Below are positions 11,301 to 23,700 of a stretch of 39,773 nt of DNA, one piece after another. A program made the translations under genes and the position numbers. Source of the stretch: Tubiluchus corallicola (lineage: Eukaryota > Priapulida > Priapulimorpha > Priapulimorphida > Tubiluchidae). Positions within the stretch are counted from its first letter, which is position 1. Each line of letters opens with the position of its first letter. The DNA is taken from positions 808,001 through 847,773 of the forward strand of contig JAQGDQ010000041.1 of NCBI GenBank assembly GCA_030141605.1. Direction: 5' to 3'. A model generated the notes under the pieces. That model worked only from the letters and a program-made list of their open reading frames with translations. It was not told the origin of the DNA and did not search any database.

Positions 11301-11567
11301 GTCGTTTCAACAATTTTGCGACGAAATCCAGAGCTAAAATTTTCTGCTGCATTAGATATGGACAAGATGGTTACAGAAGCTTTTGAATATTTTAAAGAAG
11401 ATAAGAAATGCAAGTCTGATTCCATGGAAAGTTTTTTTGACACGCCTCCTGACATTATACGTGGAACAACTAGTTACCTTGCAAAAGCTGCTGTTAACAA
11501 TCTTTTATTAGGGGAGATGGCAAAAGGTCAGTCAGTCGACGGAAATGTTACTTGCAAGATGATGTGA
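8367..11567 (+). CDS. PHKB: Phosphorylase b kinase regulatory subunit beta
   Basis: A single open frame of 1,066 codons encodes the beta subunit of the (alpha-beta-gamma-delta)4 phosphorylase kinase, which restrains the catalytic gamma subunit until phosphorylation and calcium-calmodulin relieve it, switching on glycogen breakdown in the cytosol. The N-terminal part is a glucoamylase-like (GH15) toroid: WVRDSIYCG (residues 57-65), YGHLQIDVVALYLL (142-155), GMWERG (194-199). Beta rather than alpha is indicated by IQSQTPHQIEPIQIW, GRPSRPIGVLGTSKIYRI and the C-terminal block from LNGALNRVP through ERTPGGI to LPQQPTLSD. The family is about 1,093 residues long, so this ORF lacks at most a short N-terminus. 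The ATG at 8367 has A at -3 and G at +4. The last four residues, CKMM, could be a CaaX prenylation signal, as in mammalian PHK. No intron interrupts the frame, unlike the many-exon vertebrate gene. Confidence 0.95.
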   Translation: MERNTSLTDKTLLFDHEDTLQLLDQYYRRVKRLILRYQSPTIGIFPQTGGAHTDVGWVRDSIYCGMAVWSLYQAYNRLDDDKGRIHELGQSAVKAMRGILFCWMRQAADKIEPFKQHQGPQFALHSKFHYKTGDIVADYNQYGHLQIDVVALYLLTLVQMISSGLQIVYTMDEALFIQNLVYYIERAYRTPDYGMWERGTRYNNGQCELHASSIGMTKAALEAMNGFNVFGSFGTSSSVIYVDIDAYNRNRTIFETLLPRESSSKNTDASLLPTMMFPCHAIHDEKLKNRTLDKAERKLRGKCGFKRFLRDGYKTVLEDTNRLHYDLGETKNFDSIESEWPMFDLFFLIDGIFKGDESQVNFYQERVDENVKISPEGDNMLPMYYYVQQMDIEDARKDPQTVSRRSSKEWVDGQVHLWGNAMYIIACLLVDNLLNINEVDPIRRYLPASERPRKSTRYSFFRGASSGLIVQVVLIAESSRLQSILATYGIQSQTPHQIEPIQIWSAWELVKAYEHMGLNSKLGLTGRPSRPIGVLGTSKIYRICGKLVLCYPIIFEQSDFYLSHDLDLVIDDIKADITFLDKFWKLSGRPTFCMLIRESDLRQGPHFAEMLKLLASFKRGDCDGVKIRTGQLQNLISTSCIEHLDFLQSMPEIVSSFKSFEEVTSASSYKSLTDIPKAMRKASMYGFRVEDYENRSTWEICQQLKNCSSLRVQSGLLNILLKREGVSYCIEDGTVTDMIEKVAKQAAAIKHWQVVRFCFSILHKMVDSLVPSITSVLVRGKQVTIGIFGHKEYVIAKPITPAEMKEHIYALCQPYDICQAVLQQEIIISIGKLVSTKPELFDGILKIRIGWMIHAMKLELVYSKNEISDASKIEELSPSVVKKLLVKVLDKDLGHRTALQKRQLNGALNRVPDDFYDRVWEILERTPGGITVAGGHLPQQPTLSDLTIYERSFSLKVENLLSKIVDPAYGQIIVEMFMVVSTILRRNPELKFSAALDMDKMVTEAFEYFKEDKKCKSDSMESFFDTPPDIIRGTTSYLAKAAVNNLLLGEMAKGQSVDGNVTCKMM

Positions 11568-12177
11568 GAATATGTAATTTGCTTTTATCTTTGAAGACCA
11601 GTGAAATTGAGAATTAATTCTGTTTTGTGGACTGTTACTTTAGTGTATAATTTTAATATGACATATAATAGCTTATTTTCAGGTGACATGATCTCAGTTT
11701 CTAATTGAAAGTATTGCATCTAGTCATTATTATTACACTTATGTATGAAGTTTAGTTTTAGTTATTGTAATAACTGAATATTGGAGTGTATATTTGTTAT
11801 TACTAAAATTTAATCTAAATTTCATGTCACTCATTGCACATTTCTTAGGACAGCTGTGGATACAGTTATTTATGATTAGATTTATTATTTATTCATATAT
11901 TTATTAGTTATATTTTGACATTGACCTTATTTTACATACAGGGCTCAGTAGGCATGTTCTATCCGTTAGTATCCTGAATGTGTAGCAGTTGTAAAACATT
12001 AATTGTGGATATTTTTAATTGTCCACGTGAATCATGAATAACTAGTTAAAGTTATGGTATTTGTAAAAATTTGTTTGTGATATATGATTATGTCTTTTTT
12101 TTTGCCCTGTTCGGCAAGTTGTTGTTAATTTTTCTTCATTATTTTAACTGATTTATACACGTGTTAAAAAAGTTGTT

Positions 12178-12183
12178 AATAAA
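12178..12183 (+). terminator. Probable PHKB polyadenylation signal
   Basis: AATAAA about 610 bp after the PHKB stop, the first canonical hexamer I found downstream. Another AATAAA lies near 12642. Confidence 0.45.
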
Positions 12184-12199
12184 TGAGTGAATGGAAAGT

Positions 12200-14740
12200 T
12201 GTTATAATATTGTGTGAATTATTGCTATATTTGATTAGTAACAGAGCATTTTTTGTCTGCTATAGGATGTATATCTATATCATCCTCATCCCTCGTGAAA
12301 TACCAAAATTTAATATTAGATTCTTGTACATTTAATTTTACAGTGTGAATTATGTTAACAATTGCACCACAGGAATTAATAATAGTTTCTGTCAAGTTTC
12401 ATTGAACCTCTTTTTTAGTACCAATGAAGCTTGTGTAGCTTATGCAGCGAAGGCTTGATAACATAATTGGTTAGTGCCACCACTGTTCTAAGACCTTGTT
12501 ATTTAATGAATGCTGGAGTAAAGTGAAATGTTGAGGTAAATTGGAAACCGATCAGACAGGTACTTCAACACTCCCATTGTTAAACAAAATGCAGTAGCAT
12601 AGCAGTGCTTTCTTGAATGTTGGTGCTGATCAGTCCTTCAAAAAATAAACTCAAATGTGGTAAATTGGTTCGCGCATGTGTTAGTACTGAAATGTCCGTG
12701 TCCGTTTACTATGTTTTTTGACACGAGTAAAAACAAATTGAACATTACTGTAAAGATTACACCAGAATGAAAATGGACAAATTAATCATTATCAGTGACC
12801 TTGTCATAATTGCATAATACTCATCATCTATAAGGAAATCCCGCATGTACATGTACTTAATTATTGCTGCAGTATTGCTGTTAATGCTGATATGACGTAC
12901 ATAATGCAAGCATTTATTAGCTCTTGTTGACAGTCAAAAATGTTTTGCAATAGCAGTCAAACAAAAATAACTATAAAAATTAATGTCATTACTTAGTGTT
13001 GGTAATGCTTTCTTTTTTCTGATAAACAATTATTTTATGTATTTCTGTGAGTATCAATAGTATTCAAACGTGTTTTAATTATATGACACTAACTCAGTGG
13101 TATCACATGCGCTTATATAGGTGTTCTGATGTAGGCACACATTGCATAATATACTACATCACCAACATATTACAGACTTGTATCATTATTGTCAACATCT
13201 ACTAAAACTTACTAGCGTATCAACAGAAGTTAGTGTACCATTAATTTCATACTGCAGCCAGTATTATAGCTATTATGAATACATGCCTTCAAAAGGTTAA
13301 CATACCTATCTATAAGTAATATCTATCTAACACCACTTATAAGTGAAAAATCATGTGTAACTGACTAGTTGTGTCAGTAAAGAATCAGTGGCTGCCAACT
13401 TTTTTCAGCTCATAACTTGGCGCGGGCTTTCTGAAAAAACACCAAGACACATTACAGACCACGATAGAGTTGACTTTATGCAAATATGCATTTTACTACT
13501 GGTACTTTTACAAAATATATTATGTTAACTTAATGTCAAAGTGTGAAACTGGGCATTCTATGGACTGCCTAGACATTTTATGGTGTGCAAAAACAAGCCA
13601 GTTAAAGTGTCTAAAATAATTTCTTCTACCATTTTTCTTGGCATTATGATGTAAAATGCAAAACTTTTGTTAGGCAAAACACGTAAGTCTTAGATTTTGA
13701 TTTTACTTTTCCTTGGCATTTTATATAATGCCAGTTTTGTTCCAGAGAACGTGTGAAATAAGGCTACTGAACTGCTGAAAGCCATGCCCACTGGTTGGTT
13801 GGGAACTGCTGGCTTAATTTGCTTCTGTCCAGATAAAATAACACTGTGTCCTTACGTTTCTTGGATCTTGGTAAAACTGGAAAATGGAAAGATGCGTTTC
13901 ACTCAAACAAAACATTTTCTTTGAGCGAATAGTCGTGAAAAGATCTTTGCCTGGAAACGCGCGCTCATTGCACTGATTAGCGATCAACATTGTCATGGGT
14001 TTCTTGCATTGGATTATAGGTGTAATGTTAAAGACAACATAAGTAAACGTTAGTTGGTAAGTACATGTAAGTAAACATTGTGGTTAAAACCAATAAAAGT
14101 AAAAACTATTAAAATGTGAAAACAAAATTATGTAAGTACCAAGTTAGGATGTATGATTCTACGACTTTGCGCCAAACACTTTCAAACTTAGTGGTTAAAT
14201 TTTAGTTGGCGAAAGTATATAAAGGACAATTACAATACGTAGTGAGTAATGACTGCTGAAAGAAGGATTGTTGAAGTTTGAATAATCTTATTAATGTCTG
14301 GGTAGTCTATCGTTTTAGCGCCTCCGACCGCATTTTATTACGAAAACACCAAACAATGCAATAATAGCAAAACACTTTATGATAACATGCTATACGTACT
14401 TACATTAATTTCATAATAAAATCGACATGCCATGATATCTGTATAAATTGTTGCTTGCATTATAGTCAGAAGCATTACTAGTGTGACTATAATGCAATTA
14501 ATGATGCTGGTGTTAGGGTGCAAAAAAGTTAAGGTAAACATGTTGGAATGATAGTGGAGAGTGTGGGAGATGGGAATTATTAGGATTAGGTTAGTGAAAT
14601 GATGAGAATGAATATGAGATTGCTATTAGGACATCGCAAAAATATATACACATTTATGAACAGAAGTACACTATGGGCCAGTCTGTCGCTTACCGTGACC
14701 CTGAACGTGCGTCATATACTATACAAGCTCAACCTTTAAT
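12200..14740. other. Intergenic, no gene recognised
   Basis: AT-rich sequence without a convincing exon. A TATATAAAGG string at about 14216 lies 25-35 bp before an ATG at 14250 whose frame ends after ten codons. It could be a promoter or first exon for TYW2, whose N-terminal exon is not otherwise found, but nothing in the short frame confirms this. Confidence 0.4.
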
Positions 14741-14746
14741 ACAAAT

Positions 14747-15075
14747 TTAAGAGTGCGTAATATATGCAGGTGTTTTGTTCCACATTGTAGGACCAATAAA
14801 TGAGATCAAAAATTTCGCAACATTAGTCCTACGCCGGATAACTTGATACTCGTTAAATCTAGTATTGTAATTTTTTTTATTAAGATTAACAGGATTAACG
14901 GAAAAGGATGGCAGAGATTTATAGTGAGTTTTGTGCATGAATAATTTTTGAATATGCTTATATTATATTTAATTAAGTCCTCAATAGTCATTTGTTTGAA
15001 ATCTTTGAGGTGCCAATTCAAAAGAGGCTTGAATTTAGATAGGCCTTGAAAAATGAGATAAACTGGGCGTCCAGA
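14747..15075 (-). mobile_element. LINE reverse transcriptase C-terminal remnant (CR1/L2-like)
   Basis: Minus-strand frames read MTIEDLIKYNISIF, then in a shifted frame YNTRFNEYQVIRRR and FIGPTMWNKTPAYI. This order (DL-KY-xI-F, then NTR, then GP-xWN-xP) is the conserved C-terminus of many CR1/L2/Jockey-type LINE proteins. A frameshift near 14940 and stops show it is dead. It is a different tail type from the remnants at 3340 and 6223. Confidence 0.6.
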
Positions 15076-15079
15076 AATG

Positions 15080-16455
15080 TTCAGTCACCCCAAAAGATTG
15101 GCTTTTTTTGGATCGATCCGAAAAAGGTGCGAGACATGAAAAAGACAAGTTGTAGATGGCGAGCAGGGAATAGTTAATTTTAATCGAGTGGATCTCAACT
15201 CTTACCATATCTTCTTAAGCCCATTACTCAAAACTTTCTCTATAAATTTATTTGCATTGGTAAATTCTTGCCATTAAATTTTAATCTGTTTTGTTCATCT
15301 GCCATCGTCGTTGTCATCATCATTACCTCTTGCATGTACTTAAATAAGTTACGGATTTTTGCTCACTTTCAGCATGCTGTCTTGTGAGCATATAGTGAAT
15401 GCCAGAGTGGTTACTTAGTTTATAGAGATTAGTTTTAGCTTGTTAAAATAATTAATTAGTTAGTTTGTCAGGGTCAGCTAGCCAAGTTTCAGAGTTATTG
15501 TACTACCATCATTACTATTTTTTCATTATGCACTAGACAGCAGGATTCACCAAAAAACATTGTATTAATAGTCTATGGGTTGTTTGTAGTTGGCAATAGT
15601 ATTTGCAGAGCTCTGCAAATAGCTAGCTTAATCACCCAGCCTAATATAGGTGTTGATATTGGGCGAGTTTGGGCGACCGGTAGGACTGTAGTGACACCTA
15701 GGTCACGATACAATATATATCATAACACTGGCCTCACGATACGATGAATATTATGATACGCCTGAGCTGAAATTCATTAAAAAAACTAGATGAAGCTGTT
15801 AATAATAAAATGCTATATATATATTTAAACACCATGTGGGATGTTTGTGCTGGCTTGACTATGGAGCATGCAAACTTGTCACTAACCTTGGACGATGCTC
15901 GACCTTGGATAACATAGACTTCTGATGCTGAAGGTCTTGGATAATAATTGCGTGTAAAGACAACTGGTACTTATTGCAGTGGACACACACGTTAGACTTC
16001 AAGCTCAAGAAAGCTAGGTGTAGCATGGCTTTTTACAATGAACTTTATAATATGTTTACCCAATAAATGTCCACCTATGTCAACAGAGAGGTGTATGAGA
16101 GATTGCAAAAATTGCTTTTCCACGCACGTGGTGATGATTTTGCTGTCATGGCACTCGCATGCTTAGTGGGTTTTCTGACATCCACATTTCAGAAAATAAG
16201 AGCATTTCAGAAATAAGAGCATTTAATTGAAGGCCAAATCAACGACTGCAGTTATGAAAAAAATGCTTTTTTGGTGTTATGCACAGCAACTTTTGAATAA
16301 GCACTAAATGTTCAATCTTTAAATTTCTGGCAATTTTCAGTGTACAACCTAGCCTTGCGTTATTTTTGTCACATTTTGGTGTTAAAGTTATGCTTTGTGG
16401 CTGTGCCACACAAAAAGAAACATTATAATTGGTCCTTTTTCTTTGGATAAGTATT
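15080..16455. other. Intergenic, repeat-like, no gene recognised
   Basis: No exon seen. Positions 15690-15760 contain repeated CACGATAC/TATCAT words of the type found at the ends of degenerate DNA transposons, and GTGACACCTAGGTCAC near 15691 is almost palindromic. Confidence 0.4.
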
Positions 16456-16460
16456 AGTAA

Positions 16461-17236
16461 GGTGGTGCGCTATAAAAATGGCACAGGTAAAGATGGTACA
16501 GGAAAAAATGGCACAGGTAAAAAAACTTACTAGTCTGATTCTTTTGATTAAACAAATTAACGCAAAGATAAACAAGCAACCATACAAAAATGTAACTGTA
16601 TAGGTACCAGCAAAAGGCTCATAAAATATTTGTTCATTAAATAGTATTATAATAAATAATGCACGAATGTTCCACATAGTATTTATCTATCTTTTTAACC
16701 ATTCATTTTGGTGATGGTAATAGACTGAAAAATATATACACATTTGCGTACGAAGTCACTTTATGCTATTTTGTCAGCTATACACATTAATAAACAAAGG
16801 TCTGTAGACAGCCTTACACAGTTTTACATATCAGAATTTCTCAAAATGGAATTAAAACTAAATTGCAGTTGTTTGTCCAGGTAGAGATAGCAAAAAAGAA
16901 GTACTAAACACTTGCTCTTAGACCTTCACAAAGTGCTTCACAGATATTTTTTGTACGTGATGTACGGTCAAGTTTTGCAAGAAATGAACAGGTGAAAAGA
17001 TTCCAATTTTTCACACCCTATATCCTCTTTTCTTCACGACGTTACTTGGAAATATGTTAGATAGTTTTACTGCAATAAAGGACAAAAAACAACCAAACAA
17101 ACTGTGTTGAAGCATATCTTCCTTGGAACAGGTAAAGATAGCTAAAATAATTATCCCCCACTGCAGTCCTAACCCTGAACACGTATTTTATTAAGTGCGC
17201 CATTTTTTCCTGTGCCATTTTTACCTACATTTGTGT
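16461..17236. mobile_element. Foldback-like element, copy 1
   Basis: About 775 bp bounded by short tandem arrays in inverted orientation: GGCACAGGTAAA-type units at 16471-16519 and the reverse complement (TTTTTCCTGTGCCATTTTTACC) type at 17195-17229. The interior has no coding capacity that I can recognise. The whole unit recurs in reverse orientation at 25890-27070, with matching interior blocks such as ATTCGTGCATT and AAGCATATCTTCCTTGG against their complements. Terminal inverted repeats built of tandem subunits are the hallmark of foldback elements. It lies 545 bp before the first recognised TYW2 exon. Confidence 0.65.
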
Positions 17237-17779
17237 AAGGCATAAGGCGTCCAGACCTATCAGGTCGCATTACACATGAGATTTTCGCTATTAATCCTCG
17301 ACTCATGATATCATGCACAGCTCTGTTAATCACGTGCATTCTTACTTCATCACAACTCTCAGTGACTTCATTAGCTGATCAACCTCATAACGTTTGCCTT
17401 TTACACTCACCGAGCTTGAAGTGCAATAGAGTGAAGCTTGTTTAAAACAATAGGTTTAATAAGAGCAACTATTCCACATTGTAGAAGATATTGTGAATTG
17501 AACTTTAGGCTGTTGCATCAATTGCATCCACTATCGTCTCTTTATTGCGCTGAGTTTATGATTACAATGCAAACAATGATTATTACAATGTATGATTATT
17601 GCAGCCTTTATTACATTTAGGCAATGATGATATAGTATTTTTGTCAAGTCTCAGTACTATTTTGTAGTATCATTTAATTAAGTAGTTTAGTTGGCCAGGG
17701 AAGTTAAAAAAATCTTTTTCTGTTTTACAAAATTAATTTTCTAACTTTGTCACTATTTTTTAATATTTTGAATGTATAG
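17237..17779. other. Upstream flank or intron of TYW2
   Basis: No exon recognised. The first known TYW2 exon is entered in phase 1, so at least one coding exon must lie upstream, here or farther left. A 60-codon open frame at 17438-17620 has no family similarity. Confidence 0.4.
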
Positions 17780-20700
17780 GCAAATATTTGAAGTTACAAA
17801 AAAGAATGAAGGGACATACTAATAGACTTCAAGCAAAGCTTCGTGAAAGGTTAAAATGCTTTTTCGAACAAAGGTGCGAGTGGTATCCATCTTTGGAAGC
17901 AGAAATCCCAGCTAAGTGGCAAAGGCATGGTGATCTACTTCTCTTTCCTTGCACTGCTTTCTCGAGCAGTATTTGGGAGAAATATGGTATGTTTCAATTA
18001 ACTTAGGTGTGTTATTAATGTAAGTAAGGTAGTGTTCATTATTTATAATTAATTATAGTTAGTTAAGTCATATATTGTATACACTTCATACATACATTAC
18101 ATAATTATTATTTCATTATTATTTCATCATCAGGCTTATACAATAGTGTGTATAGTATATGCATTAACATTAAAAAAAGCAGAAGATTCCCTAAATTGTA
18201 GGTAATCGTAATTATCTTGAGGGTTTAGCGAGCAGTTTGACTAATTCGAGACTTACCCAGGTAATACCAATACCAAAATTAAATGGATAACAATTGTTGT
18301 TATTATTGCTTTTATAATAAGATACATTTTGCCTAGAATTGGATATGTGTACTGGGGCCTTGCAAGTCTTTTTTTAAAAGCTCAAGTTTTTCTGGAATTT
18401 ATTAAAACTTAGAGGACCAAATATAGCAAGGAAGTGTTTTATTATGCCGTGTAATCAAAATAATGTGCGTGTGATGCATTGGTCAAGGGGTTGTAATGAG
18501 TAATAATCGAAACCGCTAGCTGTACCAGTTTGCATGTGCATCCAAAACTGGACCAAAACCACCTCTTTCCTATGCAGGTAGTTGCATATTAGCTCTTCAC
18601 AAGTATAAGCAAAACTTGACATTTAAACTCTCGTCACTTTTTCCAGTCTTTAAGGGCATTTTTCACGTCGAAAAAGAAAAAGTTGGTCACGCCACAGAAA
18701 ACTTGACTTGGTAAACTTGTGACTTTTTTCCATATGAAAATATTTCTTAAAAATTGGGTATGTGACATTTGGGCATGGCCATTTGAGCACGAGACATTTG
18801 GGCATGGAACATTTGGGCGCCAACAAAATTTTATGTACCTAAATTTTTTTTATTTTTGTTTATTCAATTTTTGATAATTCACAATGTTCCTAAATGTTTC
18901 TATGTTCACTAAAACCAGTTAATTGCTTTTCTGTACTTTCTCCACCTTCAATACTAGCCTCTGTTTAGTTTTCAAAATGAACAGTTAAAGTGTGTCAGTA
19001 ACATAAACAGTGAGATTTAGTTGTTCATTATAAGCAATGCTTATTCCAAGTGAGACAACGATAATTCCAGTGTTAACGTGTAACTGTTCATTGAGTGGTT
19101 GGTATGAATCACTTTCAAGGTTAAGCTTCATCATGGCATCTCTTATGAAATGTAAGATTTGATTCAGCATTCAGAAGTAAGAGTTTTTATGCAGGTATTT
19201 CTAGTGTCAATTAGACAATCATATTCACGAAAATAATTATTTATTTGCTTACACAAACTTTAGGTACATTTCAAAAGTAACATTTAACTAAGCAATCAAA
19301 AGGGCTCACCTAATAAGCCAACTATAGACATCACGTTTTGTAGTGCAACACAGAAATTATTTTCTTGCACAAGCGCAGCATGCATCGATTCTGGCACCCA
19401 AATGTCTCGTACCTAAGTGTCTGGTGCCCAGATGTCCCGTCTCCATAAAAATGTGTGTAGGAGATCCTAAAGGTCATTCCTTTTTTTACTGATATGTGTA
19501 TAACTTTTTAATATGACTTTTAATACCTTTAGCACTAATTTCTAAAGTAAAAACTTAATAGCTCGCAACTATTTCTTTGCAGGTAATGAGGTCTGGAAAA
19601 TTGTTGCGCAATGTTTCTCTTGCAAGCGGCTTGGTAAAATTGGTACAATTTATGATAATGATTACAGGTCACCGCAAGTGATTTTGCTGTTAGGCGAAGA
19701 TACTTGGGTTACTCACAAAGAAAATCATATAAGGTGCCACTATGTGATTATCAAATGTACCATTAATTAAAGGTTTTATGATTGTAAATATTAAATTGGA
19801 ATGGTAACAATTGTGTTTTTAGGTGATAACAGTTGTATTTTAGACTTATTTTACATAATTCAGTTGCTATAGCAAAATCTTCTTGAAACTCGTGCACTTA
19901 TATCTTTAATTATTTACTAGCAAAGGCCCCGCAAAAGATTTTGCGTAAAAAACCACGTATAATCAATAACACGCGAACATTCTACCTAGTCCTCATTTAT
20001 TACACAAAGCCCGTAACATCCTGCCTACTGTATGTTTACTTACCTAACGCAAAGCAGCAGCTTTTACTGAATTAAAGCTATAAGATTATAGACAGAATAC
20101 AATGGATGACGTCACAACAATATATCTTTAATTATTTATTTATTCTCCATAAACATAATTTACTTAATAACTTGTTAGCCCTGTGAGCTATGGTTGCTAG
20201 CCGTGGCCTGGGGAAGGGCAGCAACTTGGTTTTCAATGTGGTATTTGACTAGCCTGTATACTGCACTAGTTTTCCAAATAGTTGGCGCATGTACAGTAGT
20301 GCAAGTGAAGTATATGGGTAGTGCACATAACATGGATTTCTGCCTACCCACTACCCATGCCGGTAATAGACATGGTCGTTCATCAACATTATTTCATGCT
20401 TAAAATGAATGGGCGAAGCATGAAAATACATATCAAATAATTGGATCGAGAAATTTCACACTTCGAGAAAGTGTAGAATTGCTCAAAAGTACTGCTTAAA
20501 GTAAAAGCCCAGCCTCATCATTCACCAACAATTTTTAGCAAAAGTTTTAGGAATGTGTTGAAATGATATTCCAGTCACTTTTGTAAAATAATTAACTAAT
20601 TAAGTTAATAATTGGTCGATTTTATGTACGCCAGTTACACATTTAAATCAGAGATCGGGCGACCATTCACTGATGATGTCAAGGCAGAAGTGGTCACGTG

Positions 20701-23700
20701 CTTAGTAATGATCTGGCCTATTTTAGCCTGAAGTGGCATTTATGTATTTTCCACCTGTGGAACAGCCTGCAGAATAGCCTGCGGAAAAGATCAATAGGAA
20801 ATAGCTGCAGAAAGTGAACAACACGTATACAGGTTGCATAAGTGGGTGCATTGAAAACAGTATAAACCGATTTTATCTATTCTGCACTCCCTAAATCCGC
20901 ATGCTATATAAACAATGTGGTGGCTAATGCATGAAAATGTATATAGGAGATAGCATTAATGCTATGCTCAAATATTATTTTAAAACTGCTATTTTGTCAA
21001 AATGTTACGCTAAATTTTATCCTGTACCTTAACCACTGTTCACTTTTATACATAAGAGTCATGATACAAACAGTCTTCTATCCCACCTTATTATTTTCTT
21101 ATGGTATCAGAGGTCTGCAGGCTTAGTTCAATCACAAAAACGATTTTACAAAATAAAAATAAAAGACAGTCAATCATTCTTTTTGTTATAAGGTGTGGGG
21201 TAGTAGAAATGTCCTAGTTTAATTGTTTAATTTTCAGAAAAGGACAAAGGACATGTACTGAGAATGTACAGAGAGGCAGTGCCAGAATACTTGTTATTCT
21301 TGCAGTGTTTCTAAACAAACATATTATTAGTGTACTTTGTTATGTTATTGCTATTCTTATCTATGATTGCAAATATGGCTTCTGTAATGAAGACTAAAAT
21401 TTCTAAGTGCACGAAATTATAATTATTATATTTACTAGTATTAATATTTTAGTATTTTAGTCAACATTCAAGGCACCAGTTCGTTAATATCCTTGACTAC
21501 AAGCGCAGCTGGACATGCAACGAGAGTTTTCCACACACCTGGAATATATTTAATTTATTATATACAGTTAAAGCAGGATTGTTTAATTTCTAACAGTCAA
21601 GGGCTGTAATAAAACATGGAAAAATTATAAAAAATGAGTGGGCACTCGCTTTAAGTCTACTTTTTGATGATACAGTGGGCTTGCTTCTAATAAGTAACTT
21701 ATTAAAAATTGGCTCTGATTGAAATTGTGACCACTAACATGATTTGTAATGTGCAGATTCAATTTTATACTAGTAGTATTTAATATTAGCTGCCCAATAC
21801 TTTTCCACCTAATACTTCCATAAATATTTGTTAATATTTCATTAAATTGACATCCTATACTTTTATTCCACACTGTATTATTATTTTTTGGGCCAACATT
21901 TCCACTCTATACTGTTATTCCTCCCATACCATTATTTAGAATGCGAAAGTAACTTGTGCTTGGCTCAAAACAAAAAAATTGTAGCAAACCCTTTGTTAAT
22001 TGCTTAATTAATTAGAGCTGTTTAATTAATTACTGTTAAATTAACTAAACAAAAGATCATGAAGAGTAGGAGTGTAGGATAAAAAATACTTATAAAGCCC
22101 CATCTGAAATTTCAGTAGGAGTTTCATTTTATATGAGTTTGTATTACAGTAAGCGCCGCTTAATAGACTCATGGTTAATAAACTCAATTGCTTAATTGAC
22201 TCAAAAATGCCTGACAGGGACTGCTTCTATTCAAATGTACATAAAAACTGTCAGTAATTGAATCAAATAACTCTGCATAATTGACTCTATATTTTTCCTT
22301 CACATACTTAAAATAAGACATTTGTATGTGCCCAAAGAGCCTTTCCTAGTTTTTTATGTCATCTTTACTTCACTTTTGTTCGCTATAATATATGTAGAAA
22401 CAATCCTGTTAAGTATCGTTTTGTTCGTAAGCAGTTGCATTTATCATGCGCTAATACGCTAGCGCGTAGCGGTTTTGCTTTGAATCTGTTACCTGCTCTT
22501 CCACTGCAGTTAACCTCTTTACCAAATTGAGTTGGCCATTTAGGCCACATGACAAATAACAAACAGCATTTTTATAAATATGAGAACTTTGTGAGCCAAC
22601 TTCTTTACGAGAAAATGAAGCAGCCGACTTTGAAGGAAATTTTTGCAAATAAACAGACTTGTGTGTTTTAGAAAAGTATAGTTTTTAAATTATTGCTAAT
22701 TCACTTATATAAATTAATATTATAAAATAATTTTTCGAAAAAAAAATTAACTGCACAAAGGAATTTAGGCATAACTTCATTTCTAAAATTTGTTTAAAAC
22801 TTCTGCAGTTCTTATTAAGCTGATGACTCATACTTCTATACCAGTGATACTACTCCCATCGGGAATAGGTTCAGTTGCTTAATTGGGTCAGAACACTTCG
22901 GTCCCAAAGTGAGTCTATTAAGCGGTGCCTACTGTATTTTTAAATTTTGTGAAAGTAACAGTAAGAATTGTTTGCATTTGCAGGTACACATTTGATGTGA
23001 GACAGTGCATGTTTAGTTCAGGAAATGTGACAGAAAGAATGCGAGTTGCTAAATTTGAGTGCAAGGGTGAAACTGTAGTAGATCTATTTGCAGGTGAGCA
23101 TTTGCCAACTTGTGCACATTCTTCTAAATCGACCTTAATTACAGTTTTCATCTGGGTTGGACGAGCATCAATCGGCACATCCGAAATGCTCTGGCAAATC
23201 GCTCAAACATTTTTGCAGGAAGCTTTTACAGGACTGAGTATAAAAAAGTCTGTCAAAAATTGCATTTAGAAATAATTTATAAGGCATTATGTGAATTATG
23301 CAAAAATTTGCGCGACAAACTATCGTGGAACATGTTTTGTTTGGTATAACCAAATAACGACAAATAAAAATTATAGAATAAATATGTAAAAAATGTCCTA
23401 AATTTTAACGAAATATCAAAAATGTTTAGTGTAATGAAATCCTCTTAATGTTGTCAAACATCTAAAACAAAAGCCTAAAAATTGTAACCATTAACTTGTC
23501 TAAATGTATGTAACTTGCAGTAGCATGAAGAGTAAAGGATAAAGTACTATTGGATCAAAACCATTTCAGACAAAGAATTGCTAAGTTTCTAAGAAAATTG
23601 TCTTCAGTTTTTTATTTATAAACAACATATGGGTCTAATTTGCTGAAGCAGGTGAAAATATCTTACGTCTGTACACATCCTTGGCATTCTAATCAAGCAT

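Noticed and set aside
20194-20403. 69-codon open frame in a TYW2 intron
   Set aside because: Lies between confirmed exons, lacks an ATG at its start and resembles nothing known to me.
22925-23269. 114-codon open frame around TYW2 exon 3
   Set aside because: Only 22984-23093 is family sequence; the flanks are intron and the split codons fit the neighbouring exons.
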